A stretch of 64,000 nucleotides of DNA from Siphonodentalium dalli. Taxonomy: Eukaryota; Mollusca; Scaphopoda; Gadilida; Siphonodentaliidae. Below are positions 44,177-54,374 of the stretch, in pieces. The DNA lies in the NCBI GenBank assembly GCA_032622095.1, contig CP136064.1, forward strand, positions 194,277,948-194,341,947. The letters are read 5' to 3'. A program made the translations under genes and the position numbers. How positions within the stretch are numbered: the stretch's first letter is position 1; every line of letters begins with the position of its first letter. The notes under the pieces were generated by a model. It saw only the letters and a list, made by a program, of their open reading frames with translations. It had not been told where the DNA came from and searched no databases.

Positions 44177-45188
44177 CTGAAACGGAAATGTTACTGTTAT
44201 TCACAAGCAATTAGTTATATATTTATTTCTCTCCTCCATCACATGAAGAGTTGCATGCATGAGTAACATAACAAAAACGTGAAGAAAAAAGAACAGTTCA
44301 GTAGAAACGAACAAATGTTTTCCACAATTTTGTGTTTTTATTGTAATTACACATTGCTGTATTATGAACATTGAAATGCTGAAACAGTTTTCCTATTTAA
44401 AGCTGCTAGTAATCTTCAGCATTCAGATCAGAAATCGATTGAAATCAAAATTCTGCCAGTCAGTTTTATTCTGTACAAAATCCGCAACACGATAGTATTG
44501 CACGTATTAATTGATCTATTTTTATACCAGAACATGTTCATACATAAAATATACAGCACAATGGCTAGGGTGGTCAGAAAAATCTCACATCGGCAGGTAC
44601 AGACAATTGTTTGCCTCTGCATCGAAGAAAAAAAGCCTTGTAGCTTTATGAGCGTTTCTTATGGTAAAACATATCGTTTGATAAATCGAAATTTTGATAA
44701 CAGTTGAAAAATTTATGGACTTTGTAAAATATAAAACTATAATAGCATTTTTATCTCTGAGACAAACTATTTACTGTACACTTGAGGCCTGTGAATAGTT
44801 TATCTTTTAGTTGTGATATGAATAACACTTTCCAATATTATTATTAGTATTATTTCTCAATAACATCATTGGATTGCATAGTTCGGTCCAAGTTGGTTGG
44901 TGAGAAAACATTGGGGGTGATGTTTCCAAGAAGCCTGTCTTTGACAGAAAGTTAATTTATATCCTAGGAAGTTCAGGGAAGAGATACAAGTACATCATCT
45001 AATTAGCGCACCAGATAGGGACACCGGCATTTCCACATCTGAGAAATTTTAGTCCAAGATGCAAGGAGAGGGGTATGGTATCGAAGAGACTGACTGCTAA
45101 ACATACCTGGTCGGTGTTGAAGAAGACGACGAACTTTTTCAGAGTGGTCGTCGTGAACGGCAAATTCATCGGAAACTTTGCGCTTCAT
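42957..45188 (-). CDS. Forkhead-domain transcription factor, copy 1
   Basis: Two exons, 45188-45107 and 44176-42957, join in phase 1 (CCAG|GTATGT and CCGTTTCAG|GTGTC) to give 433 aa. Residues 69-154 form a winged-helix forkhead domain (KPNYSYTELI, then EIYCYIKH, WKNAVRHSLS and FLWTIVP). The usual RHNLS of recognition helix 3 reads RHSLS, and a ~13-residue Gly/Pro-rich insertion precedes the final strand. The C-terminus is Ser/Pro/Tyr-rich, as in activation regions. A basic MKRK start and KVRR in exon 1 could help nuclear import. Role inferred: sequence-specific nuclear DNA binding. The Fox subclass is not resolved. It differs from copy 2 at D380 and A393. Confidence 0.85.
45107..45188 (-). 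CDS. Forkhead copy 1, exon 1
   Basis: ATG plus 27 codons (MKRKVSDEFAVHDDHSEKVR, then RLLQHRP) end at CCAG|GTATGT in phase 1. The intron to exon 2 is 930 bp. Confidence 0.8.
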
Positions 45189-45269
45189 GATTGTTAAATC
45201 GTGTATGAAATGTTTGTAGTTGTTTGCTTGTGTACCAAGACTGAATGAAAATCGTAGATCATTAGGGGA

Positions 45270-45277
45270 TATTTAAA
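45270..45277 (-). promoter_or_regulatory. TATA-like box of forkhead copy 1
   Basis: TTTAAATA on the minus strand lies 82 bases above the ATG, with an initiator-like TTCAGTC about 35 bases downstream (A at 45242). The same arrangement and spacing occur in the other two copies. Confidence 0.5.
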
Positions 45278-45575
45278 CCGATGTATTGTTTTTACAATGG
45301 GTGGCTTGAGTTCTACTGACACCCATTTGAAAACCATCGAGAAACCTGCACGCGTCATTGTTTAAATAATATTGACCAATCGCGTTGCAGCAATGAAGCC
45401 ATGCCTTGTACTCACTAACGGGAAGTTCAAATCAATTAAAGCAGTCAGTGATCACAACTAATTAGGAACCACGTATGACGTGTTGACCACCTGATTATTG
45501 AAGGGCAGTCCAACAGTGAACACAGTTCTTGGGGGGGGGGGGTTTCAGTCTGTCTGCATGTGACACTGATGATTT

Positions 45576-45790
45576 AAACATATTTTATTATCCCTCAATC
45601 AATAAACAAAATACAAATAAACAAAATACAGTTGGTGAATAAGGATGAGAGGCGATAAAGGGATCGGAGCACAAGTTACAGAACTTAAAGAAGCTCCTAT
45701 CCCTTATATGAACGGAGAATACTGATTCATTACATTTTGGTCTCAAGATGAGTTGTGTAGACATAATGGTCAAAAAGCTGAAGAAATTTC
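45576..45790 (-). mobile_element. 5'-truncated LINE 3' end (unit A)
   Basis: It ends AATAAAATATGTTTAAA on the minus strand and carries the 3' stem-loop at 45660-45703, both related to the LINE at 16222-19860. It is repeated in units B (about 57276-57490) and C (about 63119-63330). Confidence 0.6.
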
Positions 45791-46114
45791 ATTATCATTA
45801 CTATGTTTTGTTTTGTTTTATATGTATGTAGTATCAATAAAATAATTCCAAAGGTAGGGGGATATAATTCTTAAATGTAATTCTTAAATGGAGCTCTTAG
45901 TCGGTTAAATTTAATTTAGTTTGGTGTGGTTCACTGCCTATGTTCTTCACTAGAAATAAAACAAGAATTGGCTTTAGTTGAGTTATCAAGTTGGTAATAG
46001 GACAAGTTGACTGACTATCTAAACAAAGGATAAAAATTATAAGAATGGAAGAAAAACATAGAAAAAACAAAAACAAATTAATCATTCGGTCATCATCAAT
46101 CAATAATCAGTTAG

Positions 46115-46576
46115 TGTAAACATATTTTTATTTCCAAATCCAAACATAATACACATAATAATCAGTTAATCGTGCTGCAAAATTAATCGTGCCAGTGGAT
46201 AATATTATTTGTTTTATTATTTTGGCATTTATCTCTGCTTATCCAAATCTGCCTGTTGAATCTAGATAGGATTGTATCATTTTAAATAAATATTCATTTT
46301 TGTCATAATCAATGTGACATGTGTCATGTGACACTGATGGGTGATTCGTGACAACAACAACAAAAAAATGGGTGATTCGCATTTTTCGCACAGAAGTAAT
46401 TTAAATTGTCTTTATTTCTACCATATCATGAATAAACTAACAAGAAACGCTCTTTATTGTTTTAATGTCAAAGAATATTTGGAAACCCAAACATCTTTAA
46501 CTCTTATATTTTGTATATTTATGTCATCTGTGCATTATGTCAATTGTTTGGATTTGGAAATAAAAATATGTTTACA
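46115..46576. mobile_element. Element with perfect 32-bp terminal inverted repeats
   Basis: TGTAAACATATTTTTATTTC and the 12 following bases at 46115-46146 recur exactly inverted at 46545-46576. In unit B the left end is missing by a deletion between two AATAATCAG repeats, and only the right end remains. It is non-coding. Confidence 0.6.
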
Positions 46577-46693
46577 TCAAACATCCTGAATTCGACTTGA
46601 ATTGCTCTTTATAACTGGACCGCGATGAAACAAAAGCTAGCATAATTTGGAACTTCAAACCGCAAAGCGCGTTTAAATCGAAGGATATCTTAA

Positions 46694-47217
46694 AGGCACG
46701 GGCGGCGTTCGTTGCAGAAATATTCACATTTGTTCAAATCGCCATCAACGGAAAGAATATTAAAATATATATAGTTTTGTTCATATATGCCAAACATAAT
46801 CAGCGCGTAAATAGTATATTTTCGTCAAGGCGTATGCTGGTGTATGTAAACAAGAACCTTCTCGTGTTACAGAAGTTTTTCTTCTGTTTACATAACACAG
46901 CGCAATTCTATTGGTTAATCACACACAAATGATATAAAAGCTCTTTATTATTTCCATATCAGGAAAACAGTAACAAATAACGCTCTTTTTGTTTACCATA
47001 TCCGGATCTAAACAAAAGGCAGGTTCTGTAACGTTTTTTGATTTTGTTTACATAACAAAGGAAAAATATTTGACAATAACATACTCTTTATGCCATATAT
47101 TTCTGATTGGCATAAGAACAAGGTCTGTCAATATTTTACTATTCTTTCTGTTTATGGCGGTTTTTGACGAAGCTGATTGTTTTAACAGCATACCCACCGA
47201 CAACGCCGCTCGTATCT
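46694..47217 (+). mobile_element. TTAA-flanked MITE, copy 3 (intact, 524 bp)
   Basis: TTAA at 46690-46693 and 47218-47221 flanks AGGCACGGGCGGCGTT and AACGCCGCTCGTATCT ends. This is the full-length form, duplicated at 58342-58865. Open frames inside (for example the one starting MFTISGSKQK) have no known domain. Confidence 0.75.
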
Positions 47218-47399
47218 TTAATCTGGCCTGTGATGACTGGCCTTGTAGCATGTATCACTTCATCCCATTGATAATATACAAAACATGTCGGGGATACAGG
47301 ACTGGGCGTATTTATCACTCTATACGGATCATAACTTCGGAAAATGTCAATGACATGCACTGTAGTTTAACACGAGGAGGGTCCCGATGGATTTAGTCA

Positions 47400-48185
47400 C
47401 ACAAAGAGTAAAATCCAAGAGGGCTACATTGTTTTAATGGGAAATCGTTCAAATTAAACGGCCCCCATTTAGGGGCAAACATGAACATGTCTCTAAAATT
47501 TCTAAACATTTCGCCCATAACTTTGGCTACAGGATGTGCCGATGGATTAATATCTGAAATCCAAGATGGCCGCTGGCGGATATCTTTTATTTTAAACGAA
47601 ATTCGAAAACATTTGCTCATCTGGAGTCCACACGGAATATCCATATGAAGTTTGGTGACGATCGGGTGAGCGATGTGGCCTGTAGGGTGTGTCGAAGGAT
47701 TTAGTTATGGAAAGAGTAAAATAAAAGATTGCTAGCGGCCATGTGTTTAACGAAACTCGGAAAAAAATCGACGGCTTCTATCTGGTGGTCACCCCGAAGA
47801 TCCATATGAAGTTTTGTGACAACGGGATGAGGGATGTAGGGTGTGCCGAAGGATTAAATCATGCAAAGAGTAAAATCCAAGACGACTGCCAGCGGTCATG
47901 TTTTTCATTTAACATCGTTCAAATTCAAGAGCTCCCATCTAGAAGTGATCCTAAACATGCCTGTAAATTTTCAACAACAAAAAAATTTAAATGTTGGTTG
48001 AACAGGGTCTGCCGATGGATTTAAATGTAAAATCCAAGATGTTGCTGATGGTCATGTTTTATAACGAATTTCGAGGAAAAATCGGCGACTCCCATCTTGA
48101 AGCCACCCGGAATATCCGCGTGGAGTTTGGTGACGATCGGAGGGATGTGGCATCATGTCATGTAATGTGCCGAAGGATTTAGTCA
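47400..48185. repeat. Modular ~153-167-bp repeats (GTGCCGAAGGATT family)
   Basis: Successive modules contain GTGCCGA.GGATT near 47530, 47687, 47840, 48007 and 48165, with GAAGTTTGGTGACGATCGG between them. It is related to 3050-3520 and duplicated at 59040-59833. Confidence 0.65.
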
Positions 48186-48750
48186 CGCAAAGACTAATAT
48201 TTATTTGCACAATGAAGTACCACAACTAAAAAACCTATTGCATGTTTTGGTGGCCAACAATCGAGAGAAATTTAGAATTATTGTCAGCCAATACTCAAAT
48301 GCATATATGATCGTATCTTATAAATACCATACCCTGTAAAAACTGCTTATTAAGAAAAACAAATCGGGGTGTGAATTTGCCTGGAAGTTATCAGTTTCAG
48401 ATTTCCAACTTCTCATTCTGGGCCGAACCATAGTCTACCTAGTAGATTCTGCCCCCTTGTTAGTGGTCACAATTAGACTACTGAACAATTCAGAATAGCC
48501 TACCATCCAGGCCTGTGAGGGAACACATGGGAACATCGGGGATGCAAATGGAATTACGAAACGTGTCTGTCTGGTTCAAACGGAGGAGTTCAGTTTGAAA
48601 TTTGCGTGGACCCCCCCCCAAAACAGGATAATTTAGGCTCGTCTCTAACAATGTAACGGACTACCAGAATAAATTTGATCTAGCGATCGTAGATGGTTCA
48701 AAAGGAGGAGTTCAGTTTGAAATTACAGAGTGCGTGGACCGCCTCCCAAA
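48186..48750. other. Spacer between unit A and the partial copy
   Basis: It contains a direct repeat of about 45 bp (GGAGGAGTTCAGTTTGAAAT) near 48585 and 48703. Nothing else is recognised. Confidence 0.4.
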
Positions 48751-49165
48751 CAAGATCGGCAACGTGCTCAGTGGATTAGCGGGCATCGCTATTCACTAGA
48801 AAATTTACACCGGTGCAATCTTTTAAAGGATCAAAATATGCGCGAAGCAGGTGCCGCAGACACCTCCGCTGAATTAAGGCTCCAAACGAGAGACTGTTTC
48901 AGCTAGTATTTGATAATCGTGGTCCAAATGCAAAATCGCTCGAACGATATTATTTAGATTATTGCGCTAGATCATGCACTTGCAACAATCATGGGTTGAG
49001 AAAAAGTGGCTGGTACGTAATCTTAAACATAATATATATGCCAACATAAATGTATGGGATGTATCGTCGCTAAATTTGCATGTAGGCACATATTTTCGAC
49101 GTGCATCCTGCTTGCTGAACATCCATTACCGAATGGCCAATCCAATTACATTGTGATCTCATATA
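48751..49165. repeat. Partial duplicate of 39289-39692
   Basis: It starts with the tRNA-like head (CAACGTGCTCAGTGGATTAG) and ends near CGAATGGCCAATCCAATTAC, before the lectin exon. It shows more changes than A versus B, so it is probably the older copy. Confidence 0.8.
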
Positions 49166-49169
49166 TATT

Positions 49170-49616
49170 TTGAAGACATCTGTCTGTTTGTCTGTATGTT
49201 TGTTTGTCATTGATACAAATCTACGATTCTCGGCCGATCGGGACGAAACTTGGTACGTGCGTGTAGTTTGACCAGGCGATGGACGTTGTCGTATTGGCGA
49301 GCCCGTGCGGCGCCCGTGCAGCGCATGCGCAGACGAGATCTCGGAAACGGGTGGAGCTATCGACTTGAAATTTGCTATGTGAATGTATCTTGCCCCGGAT
49401 ACGAATTTTATCGGGTCGCCGAGCCCGTGCGACGCCAGCTTCGCGCATGCGCAGACGAGATCTCGGAAACGGTGGAGCTATCGACTTGAAATTTGCTTTG
49501 TGAATGTATTTTGCCCCGGATACGAATTTTATCGGGTCGCCGAGCCCGTGCGACGCCAGTTTCGCGCATGCGCAGACGAGATCTCGGAAACGGGTGGAGC
49601 TATCGACTTGAAATTT
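49170..49616. repeat. 121-bp tandem repeat element
   Basis: GCGCATGCGCAGACGAGATC occurs at 49321, 49443 and 49564, a period of 121-122 bp, with CGGGTGGAGCTATCGACTTG following. A related piece in the opposite orientation lies at 63372-63570. It joins directly to the start of unit B. Confidence 0.75.
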
Positions 49617-50060
49617 GCGCGAAGCAGGTGCCGCAGACACCTCCGCTGAATTAAGGCTCCCAACTGTTTCAGCTAGTATTTGATAATCGTGGTCCAAATG
49701 CAAAAACGCTCGAACGATATTATTTTGATTATTGCGCTAGATCGTGCACTTGCAACAGTCATGGGTTGATAAAAAGTGGCTGGTACATAATCTTAAACAT
49801 AATATATATATATATGCCAACATAAATGTATGGGATGTATCGTCGCTAACGTTGGATGTAGGCACATATTTTCGGCGTGCATCCTGCATGCTGAACATCC
49901 ATTACCGAATGGCCAATCCAATTCCATTGTGATATGATATATTTTGGAGTGTCCAGACTGTCATTAATTTGGAACCTTCAAAATTTATACTTTAATAGCT
50001 GCCTGGCTTTCGATGAATATTCAGTTTTCTCGGTCGGTCATTTGGGATTTTTAATTTCAG

Positions 50061-50278
50061 ATGACGTCTGGTTTGATGGCAACGAGATGGAAACCAATAA
50101 GATGTTTTTCACACATAGTGGTGCCATACTCCCGTGGGTAGACTGGAGAGCAGGCAACCCTGGGCCAACTGCTGGGGACTTCTTTATCTGGGCAAAACCA
50201 TCTGATGGACCAGATGGATTCCTCGCTGACTCAATAGGAACTAATATGTTCTACCCACTGTGTCAAATCGACATCTAA
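50061..50278 (+). pseudogene. Orphan copy of lectin exon 3
   Basis: It encodes the same 71 residues as 39817-40034, with the same acceptor TTAATTTCAG and stop. Exons 1 and 2 are not duplicated, so it has no translation start of its own. It could be skipped or used as an alternative last exon of the lectin gene. Confidence 0.7.
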
Positions 50279-52307
50279 ACCATACAGAGTATTGAGCCAT
50301 ATCTCAATCGCGTATATGTGGGGAACTACTTGTATATACATTTATTACATGATCCGAGCATAATTCCTTTCATTGAACCTATTCTACAATAGTGATACAC
50401 AACGGTCACGGTATAACAGGAAAAGTGCCAGCACGTGTACCCAAATGTAATATTTTGCGCAAGCACGACCTTTGATTTCAAACTTGTCGTCTGTTAACAT
50501 ACTGTGTATTGATTTAGTTTGAGCAAATATCTCATTAAATTTACTGGAACTATTTCTTTACGCTGGCAAACGACGCATAGTTCCATGAAACGTCATCGCA
50601 AGCCTTAAAGAAGCTGCTGTCAGTTCCACGTCCAATTTGTAGATTTAAGTATATTTTATTGAGGTTTTGGATCAGGTAATAAATATAATCTACAACTCGT
50701 CCCCAGTTTATAGAGAAATTTACAAAACGAGTACAGTAGATTAGGTCTGTACCGAGCCATTGGCGATGTTTGTAAATTTCACTATAAACTGGGGTCGAGT
50801 TATAGCTCCTCTATATATGTATCTACCCTCGCAGAAATGATTTTAATTCCAATAACTGAAAACTTGACATCGCTGCACCGAATAATTATGTATGATTTCT
50901 AATCATAATAAAATACTAACTGAAAATGTCCCATCCGATTAGACAATATAAAACTAGCATTTTGTCACTTTTCTTCACTATTCGAGGTAGGTTTCAATGG
51001 TCATATGTCGACTTTATAAAGCGGTACTTCGTAATGTTACTATGTCCCAAAATTAATAAAGAACATATACGACAAAGAGCCTTTTATAGTTTACTTTCAA
51101 TCAAATATTAAAGATTTATTTGCGGACTTCTGGAAATAAAATGGAAGACAAGTGTATGATTGATAAATAGAGGAAATGAAATGAGTGTTTCTCTCATATG
51201 ATATTTATGAAACGAGTCTAAGAATTTTCAGTTTTCTCGAGCCTCCGGCGGGAGAAAACTGAAAATTCGTGACGAGTTTCATAAATATAATATGAGAGAA
51301 ACACGAATTACATATTCTATTTATCATATGACACATATAAATTGATTATGATGTCCAAAACGCACACAGATCACTAAATAGCTATATGACATCGGCAGTA
51401 AAAGGTTAATGTGACGTCACTTCATTGCACCGGAAGCCCAATTACAACTGGTGAACTAGCAGAAATAATATGCACGCGAAGATATAGTGCGCTATTCTGT
51501 TCTCAGTTTGTGGCATTATATCGTATGTTTATTAGATAAATACGAATTACATATTCTATTTATCGTATAACAATGTCCAAAACTCTATATTTCAAGATTA
51601 TAATTGCGAGAATTTCGGCATCGCGTTGATTGACGGGCACGAATTTTACCTGCATTTAGTCAGAGATGCGGCTCGGCCCCCGGCTGCCATTCAGCCAATC
51701 AGAACACACTTTTTGTCAACAAACCAATCAAATTATCGGAAGGTGATATGAATTACTAATTGATATGAAATTGATTTATGACATAGTTTCCAACGTAAAT
51801 AATGATTGAGTAATATGATAAATTAGTTTATTTATGCATTACGATTAGCAAATAGCCCTCGTAAAAAAAATTCAGGCGGTCCAAAAACGTTTCTGCAGAA
51901 TTGTCCACGATTCGGATTGTGAGAAAATAGTGCCGTTCAGTGGTAACTCATTTGCGAAAGGTGTCCATTGAAAGGTGTCCATTGAACTACTGCACATAAG
52001 AATTACGAATAGGTTACTATGTCACTGTAGTATGTGTTCTTTCTATCAGTTGTCGTTTTGCCATATCCGTAGTTACGATTACGGTTTTCGGAAGCCAATC
52101 ATGGGCGCGCCAGATTTACATGCAATCTTCGAGCCAAGCACTGACACTATGACTTGATAACAACGTAATTAAGCACAAACTAATCACGGAGAACAAAACC
52201 ATATCCCCTCACTGTGGGTGACAACAGTTTGAACCCCTCTATTTTCTCACAAACGGAATCGCGTTAATAAATTCTGCGAAAGGGTTTTTGGGCCGTCCGA
52301 ATATTAC

Positions 52308-52580
52308 AACTACTATTAGCTATTCGTAATTATTATCAGTAGTAGTTCATTATGCGAATACTATTATCCATTCGTAATTATTATCAGTAGTAGTTCATTA
52401 TGCGACTGCTATTAGCTATTCGTAATTATTATCAGTATTAGTTCATTATGCGACTACTGTTAGCTATTCCTAATTATTATCAGTAGTAGTTCATTATGCG
52501 ACTAATATTAGCTATTCGTAATTATTATCAGTCTTAGTTCATTATGCGACTACCGTTAGCTATTCGTAATTATTATCAGC
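52308..52580. repeat. 48-bp minisatellite, 6 units (unit B)
   Basis: Same unit as at 42062-42380 but one copy fewer, the main length difference in this part of A and B. Confidence 0.9.
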
Positions 52581-52676
52581 CTTCTATGTGATTATGTTTC
52601 TTTGCAAATACATTAGGCCACGGACTTGTGGAAATCAAATGAGAAGACAAATGTAATACTATGATTGATAATTTGG

Positions 52677-52682
52677 TTTATT
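52677..52682 (-). terminator. Poly(A) signal of forkhead copy 2
   Basis: AATAAA on the minus strand, equivalent to 42479-42484. Confidence 0.4.
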
Positions 52683-53154
52683 TGTGCAATAACAATTTAA
52701 ACATCAACATATTTTAGCACATCCACTTGATGATATAATGGTCGAATAACAATGATTCAAGAATATATACAATTGTAATTAAAGCATATTCGACTTAGTG
52801 TACAATTACATCTATCACAATTAATATAACAAAATAACAAAAGATAACAAGATATTCCATAAACGTGAAGAGATTTACATTCGCCGAATCAATGTTGGTT
52901 GGCCATATGATTTGAATTTCAAACTATTCCTAATTTGATCATTTGAAATGGTTGATTATAACAGTAACACTAAATAGTGATGTTTTGTCAAATTGAATAT
53001 ATTAAAAAACGTTTGATAGTATAATGGCAGTGGTTTAGTGGCGATGTATCAACCGCTGTGTTTAAGGCTCAAATTATGACGTTGAGAGCTTTCGAAAATG
53101 CCAGATTCTAAATTTATAGTTTACGGAATATCATCAGTATATCAACAATATCAC

Positions 53155-54374
53155 TTAAGAATACTTAACAGGTCTGTAATAATAAGCAGACTGAGAATCG
53201 ATAACGTTGGATTTAGCACTATCAGCATAGAGTTCGTTGTGTGGCACCGATACTGTAGATTCCGTTACAGGACTGTTGACGTAGTAAGAAGAACCGAATT
53301 GGTACGGATGCTGATAACCGTAACCATAATGCTGATGGCCGTTGAAATTATACGTCGGGTTGATCTGACAAGCAGGCGCTGATGGATAACTGAATGTAGC
53401 TGTCGGATAGGAACACTGTTCGTATTTAGCACTTGTCTGTTGAATTTGCGACACCACCGGCTCAGATAAGTTGTATCGTTGAATAGCACGTGGTGGCGAG
53501 CTGCTCGGGATATCACAGGTGTAGGAGGAGTCTAATTTATAATCAGTGAGCGGCCTATTAATATCGAACTCTGGGCTGGAATTCAATGTCTCGTAACCGC
53601 TGTCCACACTGATGTTGGGTGAAATGAGCATAGAATTAGATGATGAACACGGAGAAAGAGTCGGCGAGTTGACGGGCGAAACAGGTTCGGCGAAAGGGTG
53701 AACTGTTGTCACTATTGGTGATAGCCGGCTGGTCAACTGCTCGTCGGTTGTCGTTGGAACAGTTCCGTCACGCGGTGATAGATCACAAAACTGCCTCTCG
53801 AAGACTTTTCGTGGTTCGGCTGACATGTAGAGGTTATGCTTGAATGTCTCCATTCTGTGTAGCAACGCTGCGGAAACACGGTCCCAGAACTGGCCGGCGT
53901 TCACTCGATAGTAGCCCCAACGCAGGGTGTTTGTGCCGCTCTCTCGGTCGACGTTAGATCGGTAGTCTCCCTTGGCGAATGTGGGAAGGCTGCTGGGGAC
54001 GATGGTCCAGAGGAATGTAGCTCTGCCGAGAGGTCCGGACTGGGGCTGACCGCGACCGACGCCGATCTTGGTGAAGCATTTGGTCTTGGAGAGGCTGTGT
54101 CTGACGGCGTTCTTCCAGTGCTCTCTTGTTGAATGTCGGAAGAATGAGAAGCGATGTTTGATGTAACAGTAGATCTCGGTGATTGGCAGGCAGAAGTTTG
54201 GAGATCTCAGGACGGCGATGTAAATGAGCTCGGTGTATGAGTAGTTGGGCTTGACGTTGATGTCGTCTTTGACGTCAAGGCGTTCGTAGAGAGCGACGAA
54301 GTTGTCGACGACTTTGCGGAGATCTATGTCGGCTTCTTGTGTGAGATGCGACTGGGCTTGCTGTTCGATGACAC
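53155..54374 (-). CDS. Forkhead copy 2, exon 2
   Basis: Residues 28-433, with an open frame throughout. Nucleotide changes from copy 1 are few and mostly shared with copy 3. Confidence 0.85.

Larger units (their letters stand above)
39373..48185. repeat. Segmental duplication unit A
   Basis: The segment shares near-identity with unit B (about 49617-59833). It runs from GAAGCAGGTGCCGCAGACAC to GTGCCGAAGGATTTAGTCA. It holds lectin exon 3, a 48-bp minisatellite, forkhead copy 1, LINE 3' debris, a TTAA MITE and modular repeats. Main differences from B are one extra minisatellite unit, a ~67-bp gap in the forkhead intron, no hAT-like insertion and an extra 46115-46146 inverted-repeat end. Confidence 0.9.
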
